A DNA stretch of 64,000 bases from assembly GCA_037576215.1 (NCBI GenBank), contig JBANDB010000021.1:434001-498000 (forward strand). Reading direction: 5' to 3'. The notes below the pieces were generated by a model. It was not told the DNA's origin. It saw nothing but the letters and a program-made list of their open reading frames with translations, and searched no databases. The DNA is from Armillaria gallica (taxonomy: Eukaryota; Basidiomycota; Agaricomycetes; Agaricales; Physalacriaceae). Positions 32,723-44,302 of this stretch are shown here, one piece after another. The position numbers were made by a program, and so were the translations under genes. How positions within the stretch are numbered: position 1 is the first letter of the stretch; every line of letters begins with the position of its first letter.

Positions 32723-34953
32723 ATGTCTCCGAAAGACGTCGTTAACGCAGCGGACGAGGCACTATTAGCGACTTTGGGCTATAAGCAAGAGTTCAAGCGT
32801 GCTTTTACCCCTCTTGAGGTGCACTTGTTTCCTTCCAGTTAGTGTACAGTACTTATTCACCCTTATCGCAGGTTTTTGGGATCGCGTTCTCCATCATCGG
32901 TCTGGTGCCCTCGATATCTTCGGTTCTTTTTTATGCGGTTCCTAATGGGGGAGGACCCGCAATGGTTTGGGGGGTATGTTTCCCTCCAGTCGCATTACGA
33001 GCTGCGCTGATAGAAAGTGAAGTGGGCCACTGCCAGTATTTTCATACTATGTATCGGGCTGGCAATGGCCGAACTAGCCAGTGCTGCTCCTACTTCTGGA
33101 GGATTGTACTACTGGACGTATAAGTTCTCGTCTCCTCGTTGGCGCAATATACTCTGCTGGATAGTCGGATGTCAGTTTCTCCGCATACTTATCTTCGCAC
33201 AGCGTACCCTTATTCACTCAACCTAGACATGAACACAATCGGATCTATATCGGGCATAGCGTCCATTAACTGGGGATGCGCCGTTCAAGTTATGGCTGCA
33301 GCCAAGATTGGCTCTAATAACCAGAGCTTTGAGCCAACGAACGCGCAACTTTTGTGCGTTATCTATGTTGCATTTTTCCCTTTTCCCGTACCCTGAATTC
33401 AAGTCTGTCAGTGGTGTATATGTGGCTATAATTTTGACTCACGTCGTGTGCTGCAGTCTGGGCACCACTGTTTTAGCAAGGCTGCAGTCCGTGTACGTTG
33501 TCCTCAATGCCCTGTAGGTATTTTATCCTAATCTGTCATCTACTGATAACATTCTGATGTTCTAATACAAAAATGTTCACAGGCTATGTCTCGGAGTTAT
33601 TATCGCCCTGCCCATCGTTACTCCGTCGGAATTCAAGAACACCGCGCACTTTGCATTGGGCGAATTTGTCAACCGTAGGTCCTTTCACCTGTCAGCGTAA
33701 GACTTATCTCATCCTACATCCTAGTCAACGGATGGACGAACGGTTTCGCATTCGTATTGAGCCTTTTGGCGCCGGTTTGGACCATTGGTGCGCCTGCATT
33801 GCTACAGCTACAGCAATATAGCATGATATATCGACCATTGTATCGCAGCTTCATTCGATTCCACTGTTCACATAAGTGAGGAAGCGTCAAATGCTACAAT
33901 TGTCGTTCCTTGGGGAATCGTACTGGCGACGGGTATTGCTGGAGTGTTGGGTTGGGGTAAGTGTTTTCGCTAATACCGATTATCTATTGACCAGCCAATC
34001 TACAGCAATTAACATGGCCCTTGCTTTCTGCATGGGGACTGATATGCAGGCGATCTATGATAGCTCCCAGCCTATGGCGCAAATCCTGTTCAACGGCTTT
34101 GGGCAGAAAGGGACGTTGGGTATTTGGGCGGTCATTGTACTCGTACAGTACGCCGAGCAATTCATCCCTCGTCACTGCATATCCTAACATTGGCTTCGCT
34201 TCGGCAGATATATGATGGGATCCAGTATGGTAAGCTCACCATTGGGTCATGGAGACCGTTTTATGATGTCCTTTCATTAGGTTCTAGCCGCCAGCAGACA
34301 GACATACGCTTTTAGCAGAGATCGAGGTATCTCCTTTATGGTCATTTCAAATCAGACGCTCATATAATACTAGCCCTTCCATTCTCCAACTGGCTGTATC
34401 GAATGAATAGCTATACGGGAACGCCGGTAAACACTGTCGTTTTCGACGCCGTTTTCGCGATATTGTTAGGACTACTCTCATTCGCAGGAGCGAATGCCAT
34501 CAACGCCATTTTTTCGGTATCCGTCATTTCACTGTACATCGCATACAGCTTCCCAATCGCTGCCCGGTTTATTGGAGAGAATAATTTCAAGCCTGGGCCC
34601 TTTTCTCTCGGAATTTTTGTTAGTCCCTTCGAACCATAATTTAATATGTCTCTAAAGGTCGTTCCTTATAGAGCTTTCCAATCGCGCTGATAGCTGTACT
34701 GTTCATGACCTTCACGAGCACAGTGTTCCTGTTCCCTACGACTCCTCAAACGACTGTTCAAGACATGAACTACTCTGTTGTTGTGCTGGGGGGTGTGACG
34801 ATTTTCTCGTTGATATGGTACTACTTCCCCAAATATGGCGGAGTTTACTGGTTCACGGGACCCATTCATACGTTGGATCCCACTAGTCCCGTCTCAGAGA
34901 AGATGACCGAAAAGGAGGAAGCCAACATAGTCGCAGAGCTAGTTGTAGAATGA
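32723..34953 (+). CDS. Amino-acid/GABA permease (APC superfamily)
   Basis: Begins MSPKDVVNAADEALLATLGY. Exon joins visible: ...FTPLE|VFGIAFSIIGLVPSISS (intron starting GTGCAC), WG|KVKWATASIFILCIGLAMAEL, IVG|YMNTIGSISGIASINWG and GW|AINMALAFCMGTDMQAI. They continue with VQ|YMMGSSM|VLAASRQTYAFSRDR|ALPFSNW and GIF|SFPIALIAVLF. About ten to twelve hydrophobic segments, the SIFILCIGLAMAELASAAPTSGG consensus and the AASRQTYAFSRD motif mark the fungal GABA/choline-type permeases at the plasma membrane. The C-terminus ends NIVAELVVE at 34953. One join around 33354-33420 was not fixed exactly. No disabling change was seen. The substrate cannot be told. Confidence 0.85.
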
Positions 34954-35199
34954 TATCAGTAATCCCGGCACGTACTTTTACTCTCCGTTTCATTCAACTT
35001 AGGATATCGGTAAAATCCGAAAGGGACAGAGAGCGGATATTCATTCACCCTCCGAAAGTGGCACAAGCGTGGAAAACAAACATAGTCGACAAAAGGGGAA
35101 TGATTGTAATGAAATGTTTCCGGCGGCAGATCGGTTTCGGACCAAAACGCGGTTAAGATGCGAGAATTACCGGCAGAGCATTCTTGACCACCTCCCACC

Positions 35200-36999
35200 A
35201 TGTTGTCGTCCCTGCTCTCTTTACCTCCAGAAATTCTTAATCAATGCATGGAATACTTGGAATACTGGTCCCTGCTACAATGCACACAGGTGTGTGCACT
35301 TTTGGCGTAGTCATCGTCGAGACCGCGTCGCTCAACTTGGGCTCATAAGGTCTGTAGAACATTCAAGGACATTGTCGACGGCTCCCTCGCCCTTCAGTAC
35401 ACGATTGAACTCGCTTTGGACAGTATGGAGGACGGCAAGAGCTCCCACCTTCTAAATGCCGACCGACTGGGACGTCTTCGTGACCTGCGATGGGCCTGGG
35501 CCAATCTGAATTGGAAGGAGTTTACGAGCATTCCTTTTAGCGGGAAATGTAGCGCCTACGAACTCGTCGCCGGTGTTTTTGTCAAGATGTTCTTGGGGAA
35601 GGAATTTGTCCTGACGCGGCTGCCTTCGTCGACACAACCGGCTATGAATCAAGTGGAGCTGCCGGACCAAGATATGTTAGTGAAGGATTTTGCCATGGAT
35701 CCAAGTCAGGACTTGCTCGCTATGCTCGTGGATGATGCTTCGTTCGTAATACTTCACATTTTCCCCCTTTGTATGAAGCTGAACTATGGACAGACCTCCT
35801 TCCTATACTACTAGTCGCACTCTCACGATGCATCTACGGTCGCTTTCAACACTTCATGATCACCCTAAGGCGGAAATACCACAGATAAATATCTCTATAC
35901 CTCCAGGAGAAATGTGGGCGAACCTTGTGGGCGTTTGTACCATCCAGGTGGCGCAAGAGTCTCTAGCTCTCTTCGTTCGCCAGCCCATCAAAGAGTCGCA
36001 TCTGTACATCTGGAACTGGAAGACTGGAAGGCTTCTAATTGTACGTGATGCTACATTTGTCATACCTATTCTCAGTCTTTCTAGAACCACGATGATCACC
36101 GTGGGCTGCCCGAAGGCGTGTACCATTTCGGCTTCGTTACCAGGAGCACTTATATTCTCACGACAACGCGGGACGTTGGCTATATCCATCTAGTGGAGAT
36201 CTCAGAGGAACTTGAACATAGGACTATCGTCGTACTTTGCCTGCCGGAAATCGTGAACAACGTTCAGGTCGAGGCGGTCATCACACATTCAGGAGCAATC
36301 ACCGCTTCTGCCACAGATGACGAACGTTTCATTGCCGCCCCAGAGCGACGGATACATACGTTCACCGTGATGTATGGGTTCTTGGATCCTACTCGGGAGG
36401 CAGCAACATATACACTGTTTGTCCCAAATGAAACATTCTTGCGATATATCTCGGATTACGAAGACAGGAACAAGACCCTTTTGAGCTACATTATGTGGGA
36501 GAACTGGGGACCCGGACACACGCGTATGTTATTGAATGAAGGCTCTTTCAATTGGATGCGGTGGGTCGCTCGTCACCGTGACTTGTCTCAATGGCTGACC
36601 AACGTAACCATAGATACGCCCATGGACAGAAGGTTGTCTGTCCCGCTATTCCGGGGAGGAACATCGTACAGGTGCTGGACTTTAACGTCCATCCGTCGTG
36701 TCCTCGTCCGGGGACCACGTTCCACTTTGCTCGAGGGCGTCTTATTACCGGCCCGACTACGTTGGATCGGGCGCACATCTTCAAGAAAAAAGTACGGACC
36801 ACTCTGCCGTTCTATTCTACTTCGCGGAAGATGAAGAAGGAGTATTCGGGGTTTATGATTGACGAGCAGAGGATCATTGCGTTGAAGGTACAAGTGCCAG
36901 CGGCTTTTGATATCCCCCAGGAAACTAACGTCTTTGCAGATGCTTGGAGATGTCGATGATAGTACTGAACTTGAATCCGTTGACGTGTTCTCCTTCTGA
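35200..36999 (+). CDS. F-box protein with propeller-like body
   Basis: Starts MLSSLLSLPPEILNQCMEYLEYWSLLQCTQ, a clear F-box; intron 35290-35349 then joins to VCRTFKDIVDGSLALQYTIEL. The body follows a layout common in Agaricomycete F-box proteins: LLNADRLGRLRDLRWAW, MLVKDFAMDPSQDLLAML, ESHLYIWNWKTGRLLI, RYISDYEDRNKTLLSYIMWENWGP. An intron from 36559 makes NWMRYAHGQKVVCPAIPG. The last intron, after IIALK, leads to MLGDVDDSTELESVDVFSF and the stop at 36997-36999. Joins near 35742-35800 and 36042-36110 were not fully resolved. Expected role: substrate adaptor of an SCF ubiquitin ligase. Confidence 0.75.
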
Positions 37000-37464
37000 T
37001 TCGGAGATCAAGATTTTCTACAGACAAGACTATACAAAGCCTGTCATCTATCGAAGAATATACAATAGGATTCACGGCTCTGCATGCTAACTCCGAATGT
37101 GCACATGATTATACGACATTTCAGGTTACAAGTAATCAAGGGGCAGATTGCGTTCTAAGAACAGGCCGAAAACTATGGAATCTGGTCGGCGGCGGTATGC
37201 ATTTGGTATGATCTTCCTCTCCTTTCGTCTCGTAAACGAGCGCTCATTCCTTGTGTCTAGGTTATAGTGCGATCCAGAGTATGCACTATCAAGAGGGATC
37301 TAATGTCGAGATGCCGGGGCCCGAGTTGCACGTACGCGACAGTAAGCGGCCCGCCTATACATCATAAACTGGATTAGGCTACGCGAAATTCTCCGTGCAT
37401 CACCCTGATAGGCGACATCAGTTCCGTCAAACTGGACAAATTAGCGGCATGGATCTGTGCGGCC

Positions 37465-37820
37465 CGGCACTGCACTATTCATCAGCCTCCACTTCTTCTG
37501 CTCCTGAAATTCAACAGACTTCTTTTGCAGAGGGTGGACGGACTGTCTACTTTGGCGACATCGAGAAGAATTCAGCGTTCTATGGCCATCCATTGATCTT
37601 GTCGATGACTTTGCTCATTTATTTGTCATTCAGTGACCTTGCCGGACCAGACGACTTCCCTCACTTTTGGATCATATATGGAGTGTCGCCTTTCACCTAT
37701 CTATCCGATGGCATGATGTCAACCGGCTAGGCGAACGCTGCAGCTACACGCTCAGACGTCGAGATTTCGGTCTTTAATCCTGCCAACGGCACATCATATG
37801 GAAGCGACGCCAGATTGTCG
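37465..37820 (+). pseudogene. PDR-type ABC transporter relic
   Basis: Fragments of a pleiotropic-drug-resistance transporter in changing frames: CTIHQPPLLLLLKFNRLLLQ, then GGRTVYFGDIEKNS, then directly (with the last transmembrane domain mostly deleted) LAGPDDFPHFWIIYGVSPFTYLSDGMMSTG, an in-frame TAG, and SDVEISVFNPANGTSYGSD. The catalytic domains and most helices are absent. Confidence 0.75.
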
Positions 37821-38065
37821 GTTCCGTACTACAACATCGACGAACGTCTTTTGATCCCGCGAATTTCGTTACAATACAATTTTCGATATATTTACTATTT
37901 ATAACAATTCCTTGGTGAGGCGAGTGAAAAGATAAGATTATATCATGCAACAATGAACGGGGCTACGCCTCAGAATGCCTCATTAACCAACTCCACAGCC
38001 TTTTCACTTCTTGGTTTGATTACACACTTGAACGGCAACGTATCACTAACAACACGAGTCAAACA

Positions 38066-40047
38066 TTATCTGACGGTGACTGCGACATCATACCTAAGAA
38101 CGCCTGCTACTTGACCTGGCACAGGCTCTTGAAGGACCCCATTTTCGTCAATAGCTTTTGTAATGTTGAACACGGCCAGTAATCTTGCCATAGCCAGGAA
38201 CACAGACGCCTCTGCGAGAAGCTGACCTGGACAGATTCGCCGGCCAAACCCAAATGTCAGTTCGCGAGGGTCTAGTTGAGGGGACGGGCCCATGAAACGA
38301 GTAGGATCGAAGATTTTGGGATTGGGGTAGAACTCAGGGTCATGACTCATTTGCCTTGCGAGAGCGAAGTGAGAAGTATGCCCCACGGAATATGCAAGAC
38401 TTACCATATGTTGTAGATAACTATTGATCCCTTCGGAATGAAGTAACCGTTGTATGTATCGTCTTCCATTGTCCGGTGAGGGAAGCCTGAAATTCTCCAG
38501 TCGGTGCTTGAAATTACGAGGATGCAACGCACCAGTCGGTATGGGAGAATGCCACCTGAAAACTTCGTGAAGCACGGCGAGTGTATAAGGAAGCGAGCCT
38601 TCGTCCCGATCAGCAAGAGATGGCAATCTTTCGCCACCCGTAACCGAATCGATTTCGGCCTGAGCCCGAGCTTGTATCTCAGGAAACATAGCCATGGCCT
38701 TGAAGAATGTCTTGATAGAAATGACCGTCTAGCTTTGACTTCAGTTCAATTCAAACAAGGGGTCTGAGTAATGTACCGTATCGAATCCAGCTATAAATTT
38801 CAGGTCAGTCGTTAATGTTTGTGACATACGGGTAGGGGAAATCGGAAAACTCGCCTCCGTACATCGTCGATGCAGTCCATTTGATGGAAAACTCATCTTC
38901 TCCATCTTCAAGATTCGAAGAAACGTAGGAATATTCTGCAGTCCCCTTAGCCTAGCAAGAATGATCAATTCCAAGTCATAGGAGATATGGAAGAGAGACG
39001 CACCATCTGATCTTTCACCCAATTGAAAGGCTGATGCGTCATATCTTGGACATTAGCATTCCATTGCTTGGCGAGCCTCTTGAATTCCACACCTGGAATC
39101 CAATCAGGTAGGTGCCGGACTGTCGCAAGTTAGGATTATCATAGTAAATAAGAAATAGAAAGTTGCACGCACGAGCGGGGAATTTGTTCACCAAGAACTT
39201 GGGAGAAGCCATTTGCAAAAACTCGGCGGTTATCTGTCTGCATTTGACGACTAGAGGGTCGTCTTTGCTAATCGTGTAACCATATGCAATTCGAAGTACA
39301 ATCGATGCGACATCACTGTCAACAGAATGTATATCAGCGAGAGTGGCGTTAAACCAAACTTAGGGGGTACGCAACTCTTGAATATGCTCAACCCAATGAT
39401 CCGGATCTCTCAGTATATCCTTCAAGAATTTGCGCGTCTGTTCATCTTCTACATGATAAAATCGCTGGAAGTTTTCCATCGTTCCAAGAAGCTTGTGGAA
39501 TAGCTTGCGCTGTGCACGGAAGGCAGATCCATACCCAAGGACGAGAACTATATCTTTCCATCCCGAAAGGATATGCATTGACATTGGAGGCCTATCTGAA
39601 TAGTTTGCTGTTGAAAGGCGTATTCAAATCGCGTCAACGGAGGCGGGTGTAGGGGTTAAGGGGGCGTACCAGAACGATTGTTGAGTAGTTCCTTGGCGAC
39701 ATTGTATGAATTCAATACAATGATTGTCTGTCCCAACACAGCCGCCGAGGATATTCTTCCTGTCATATGTATGAAAGATCTGCAAGAGGTTCAGAGCGAT
39801 AAGGCCCACCGTATCTTCTTCCCCATTCTGCCCACGTTACCCACTCACGCTCCTTGGGCATATCAAGCAGATTACCGATGACGGGCATTCGTCGCGGCCC
39901 TGGAGGTAATGGACCTGAAGGTGTCCTGCGCATGAGAGAGATGACAACCCATGTAATGATCCCCAGAGCAAGAAAATTAGACGCAGATAACAGAGTCATT
40001 GGGATGAAGAGTGCATGAGAAGGCCACCGAGAGGTAGACTTTATCAT
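38066..40047 (-). CDS. Microsomal cytochrome P450
   Basis: The N-terminal anchor (LSASNFLALGIITWVVISLM) is followed by PLPPGPRRMPVIGNLLDMP. A chain of small exons reads LGQTIIVLNSYNVAKELL, RPPMSMHILSGWKDIVLVLGYG, then the oxygen-binding I-helix AGFDTT. These are followed by EVFR (ExxR), FPHRTMEDDTYNGYFIPKGS, DPTRF and the heme loop FGFGRRICPG. The stop is at 38066. It belongs to the Agaricomycete CYP type related to multifunctional oxidases; the substrate is unknown. The AGFDT segment is a 14-nt exon (38777-38790) between a GC-AG intron (38791-38854, donor GCGAGT) and a 48-nt intron (38729-38776). No disabling change was seen. Confidence 0.85.
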
Positions 40048-40868
40048 GCTCGGATCTCACCAACAAGAGTCATCAAGGATCTTAGGGTCCCCTTGGACCC
40101 ACGTTTGCCCCATATGAAAGCACAGCAACATCAGAAAGGACAGAAGAACGCAGCCCAATATAATGTTGTTCCTCATTTTTCGGTGGTGCTGGTACCGTGA
40201 GATGCAGCACCCTGGATTGAGGAAATTACCGAGCAACCGTACCGATTCCACCGGGGGCAAGAAATGTTTCCATGGTAACTGAAGAGATACTACTGGTAGA
40301 CCGTCGTTCAGTAGTACAACACCCGTGTGCCTGCACCTACAAGATCCGGGGAGCGGAACTTCAGCAACATTGGCGGCTGGACGATGTGACGAGCTAACCT
40401 TGTTGAACGGGCTTGCTCGTGGAACGACCCAATCATAAGCGAGTTACCCCGTTTGGAAATTACCGCTCAGCTGACGCGATGCGGGCCCTAACTTCGCCGT
40501 CCACTAATCAACCACTGATTGCCCGTACCGCTTGTGAAATACATGCGGTAGGGGTCCATTCTTCCTAGTGTGTGAAATATAGCACCCCTGAAATTTGCGC
40601 AGGTGATTCGTAGCCGATGAACCTTAGCCAGTGAGATGCCCGACAACGACGATCGCCGAGTTGCCATTCATATATTTACTCCACCGCCTGGGAATCTCTA
40701 CAAGGAAGAATTCTTCTTCGCACATACAGGGTCGTCCGTTGATGTATATTGCTAAGAGTCCGCCATTCCGGGGAAGAGTTTTCTATATCTTCAAGGCGCC
40801 TCAATCACGCCCAAATTCATGCGGCCTAGACGTTTCCTCATCCCTAGTATCGAGTGTCTCCTCTAGAC
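40048..40868. other. Intergenic region between divergent genes
   Basis: Shared upstream region of the P450 (-) and the DUF6534-type gene (+). A minus-strand frame at 40057-40260 with a hydrophobic stretch (IILGCVLLSFLMLLCF) could be an upstream ORF or an extra exon; not supported further. Confidence 0.3.
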
Positions 40869-42382
40869 ATGAGCGTAATCAGTGATCCGTATGGCATGAT
40901 TCTTGTCTGTAAGTTGCAACTGTCACCCGTTGTACCAAGCTGATATCATGATTGACTCTAGGTGTATTTTTGAGCATTTTGCTTCTAGGCATCATGATAG
41001 TCCAGCTATTTCTGTACCTCGACCGCTATCCGACGTCGGTGTCTCTATTCGCTTTGTATAACTTGCGCTTACAGGGGCACTCTAGTGATCCGCCATATCT
41101 CAAGGGCTTCGTCATATCACTCTTTGCTTTGGATGTCATCAACTCGGTCTTCGTAATGGTCTGGTATGTTCTGTTCGAAAATCCTGGTTTTCTTGGCACT
41201 TATGAGAACATCAGGACATACAAGATGTTAATAGACAACTTTATGAACCCGGCAGCATTCATTACAGGTATTTTACAGCTTGCCTTTGTTAATTTACAGT
41301 TCCATATTTCTTACCATTCGCCAGCCGATTGGATTGTCTGCACCGACCCGATTATCTCAGGCTTCATGGCGTCCATGGTTCAAGGTTTCTTTGCCTGGAG
41401 GGTCTGGGTGTTGACGAGGTACTGCTTCCATTCTTGGTCTGTGAGGCACTATTCAGTGACAATGTTATCAAGAAATCCGTTATACTTCGGGTTTGTCGTT
41501 CTATGTGCTATTGCGTCAACGGGCGGTGGGTTTGGGACAGGAATATATGCCGCCATCATTGGGGATTTTAGCGAATTCCGGAAAATAAAGGCAGTCGCGC
41601 TCATTTGGCTGATATCTGGTGCTCTAGGAGATTTGGCCATTACCCTGATAACCACAAATTACTTGCGCAATGCTAGGGGAACTTTGCCCAGGACAGATCG
41701 TCTTCTGACAAAGCTTATTCGGCGTGAGTGGGAATAATTTTTTCTAAACAGAATTCGATACTAATTACTTGAGCAACAGTGACAATGCAAAATGGTAAGT
41801 TGTACTTGTGTACCGAGTCGCTGACAATGGATTGTCTTACTTCTTGAAAGGTCTTCTGACATCCCTACTCGCCGTTGTCGATTTTAGTTTGTACCTCGCT
41901 TCAGTAAGCCTCGTTCCTGATACCGCGACCACGAGCTCACGTTCTCTGTATAGAATAAGCCCTATTATTTTGGTATGCAAGATCTAAATGTATCTTAGCT
42001 CCGTTTATAACTTTCGCAGGAATCGCGTTCCTCATACCAAAACTATACACTAATTCCGGTGCGCTATCGTTGAATTCTCTCCGTCACGCTAGAAACTCAC
42101 TCCCACTGTCAGCTCTTTCAAGTCTGAATGCGGTCTGTGATACCTTCATATTTCGGCTGTGACTTGTCTCATGAAGTTATCTAGCGTGCTGTCAAGTACT
42201 CGACTACTGATGACTCGGAGCTATCGGAGCATCGACGAACGGCGACAGAACCTAGGTTTTGGAATGGAGCGGACCGTACCGGGGTGAGTGCAGTACCTTC
42301 AGTAGAGTTTGGGCTGCCTTTGAAATACTCCGTAGATCGAGACCGGCGCTCGTCCTCCGGAGGTGAGTTTTGGATCACTTAG
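40869..42382 (+). CDS. DUF6534-type multi-pass membrane protein
   Basis: ATG at 40869; first exon MSVISDPYGMILV joins to CVFLSILLLGIMIVQLFLYL. About seven hydrophobic segments follow, with ALDVINSVFVMVWYVL, GILQLAFVNLQFHISY, GFFAWRVWVLT, AIASTGGGFGTGIYAAI and LGDLAITLITTNYL. Further joins give LIRLTMQNG|LLTSLLAVVDFSLYLAS|NKPYYFG|IAFLIPKLYTNSGALSLNSLRHARNSL, the usual end of the conserved region, then a hydrophilic tail to a stop near 42380-42382. The family is abundant in Agaricomycetes and has no known function. The last exon is less certain than the rest. Confidence 0.8.
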
Positions 42383-43201
42383 GTTCTCTGAGTATCAGGA
42401 CCCGCTTACCTTCATCCAGGTTGTTGTCAACGTCGAAATGGAATCACACGAGACGTCCGATGTGTCGCGGAAAGACAAAGATTTGGTGGTATATTAAGGA
42501 TTTAAAAATGACGGAGGCAATGCAGCACAATGAACATAAGTAACACAGCATTAGCGCGCCCTGATATCACATATTTGGTCTGCTCTGAGCAACCGGGAAA
42601 AAGCCACACTTCCTTTAATGTGGAGAGGGGAAGAAAGAACGATTCGGAGTTCCACCACCGCCGTTCAAATTCATCCATCGGGGCTACTTAGTACGGAGGA
42701 GCGCTTGTCGTCACGGATTTACCTATGAGTTCAGGGGGGCGAAAGGTTGATCTGTGAATGGCTGTAATCAATGTAAGTACTCGGTCTTGGTGGCGGGACC
42801 CAAAGACATATCGGAATTCCGGCCCGCACCGATGTCCAGGTCCCTGGGTTAAAGCGGCTTTCCTTTTAACCATGACGCCACGCCTGATGGTCGTCTCAAA
42901 ACCGAACAATACCTCCCTATTGTTCATGATTCTGGTCGCGATGCCCTTCAACCGTTCTCCATAATACTATCTCTTTCATTCGTTGGGCTGTTCTAAGAAA
43001 ATTACGCTCTCAGGCTGGTGATTGTAATGCGGCACCAGTTGCTACCGTTATTGTCCCACGGACAATGCAGCTTCATCAACAAAAGAAACCCGAGTATTTT
43101 CACGCTGATCTCGGGCAATAGCTACGGCGTACTTATACTGCTTCTTCTATCGCAACATTTTCTCAGGCTAGCCTCTCCAAGAACTCGCGTCGCATCACAA
43201 C
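42383..43201. other. Stretch without a supported gene
   Basis: No domain motif or convincing exon chain on either strand. Confidence 0.3.
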
Positions 43202-43756
43202 ATGGACGACACGTATCTTGATAATCCTATTTTGTATCAGCTCAGCCAACCAGTACCAAGACCGCCCCCATCTGCAGAAACTCTACGCAAGGTCCAATCT
43301 CTGAAGGAGCGCTACGCCCAGTTATGTGGGCTAGAAGACATCGGTACGCTCTTGAAAGCCGTTTTCGCCTCTGATCAGTAATCGTCTTCGTAGTCAAACC
43401 ATGGAACGAGATAAATTCTAGGATACAGTCCTGGGTGTCGCCATTCAGCAACAGTGTGATCTCTCCTGATGATGGGTGTTACATCGCTGTGAACGAAGCA
43501 ATCGTGAAACTGGGATCTAAGCTTCCAACTGAATATCTCCCGGAGTGGCCCGTCCACCGCGAGCGTAGCAACGGGGGTCCCGGATCCTCCAACACGTCAT
43601 TATTCGAGAATTTCATGTCTGGTATGGCTGTCGTTCACTTTACGTTTGGGCCCCTCGGCTGATGGTTCGGCAGGCATTATCTCGATAGAGAAGAAGCTTC
43701 ATCGTGATAAGGAATGCGTGCTTGAAAATATTCGTAGGCTTGGAGGAAGTCTATGA
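43202..43756 (+). CDS. Hypothetical protein, three exons, 150 aa
   Basis: Exons 43202-43343, 43394-43621 and 43674-43756 join in frame; the introns (50 and 52 nt) are GT-AG. The protein runs MDDTYLDNPILYQLSQPVP..., ETLRKVQSLKERYAQL, then VKPWNEINSRIQSWVSPF and ends ENIRRLGGSL. It is hydrophilic and probably helical with no signal peptide, and I do not recognise the family. Three exons with phase-1 joins and no stop make a real gene likely. Confidence 0.6.
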
Positions 43757-44302
43757 AGCTGTGCCTCTTGCATTCCTCCAAGAATAGCAACCGTCGTGAG
43801 TGTTTGTCTCCTTGGATATCTTGGAAATACGAATGATTCCGAGACCTGTTCTGCAACCACTTACTACAGACGGATTTTCTGAGTTGCTGCGTGAATGTCT
43901 ACACTGTACAGTCTCGGAAAGTGGGCCTATGCCGTAATACGCCACATCCCCCGATAGTTTTAACTAGTTCTACTTAAGTTGACTGTAGTCAGGCGCGTAC
44001 TGTCGCGCTTTCGACAAGGTACACGAGTGTACATACGGTGAACACAGTTTCGAAGAATAGATATATCATTCAGTGTCCGACTGTTATTCACAATGACGGA
44101 GCAGTAATAACTAAGTAAGGCCGGCAAGCGGCAAGGCCCGCTACCTTGACATCACACGAACACGGGATTCCCCGACTAGAAAGGATACAATCGGGCAAGA
44201 CTTTGCTTCTCAACTGTGGCTGGACGCGGGGAAAAAGTTCGCTCGGCGGCAGCTGCGCCGCCGCCAGCTCACATTTTCCCTCGCGCCCATTCCTTAGAGC
44301 TT
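43757..44302. other. Stretch without a supported gene
   Basis: Contains a GC-rich near-palindrome (GGCGGCAGCTGCGCCGCC) at about 44247. Nothing else noted. Confidence 0.3.

Noticed and set aside
15529..40047. Terpene synthase and P450 as one biosynthetic cluster
   Set aside because: They are 21 kb apart with housekeeping-type genes, F-box genes and repeats between them, and the synthase is frameshifted.
44230..44280. GC-rich palindrome as a structured RNA or origin
   Set aside because: Only one short inverted repeat, no further support.
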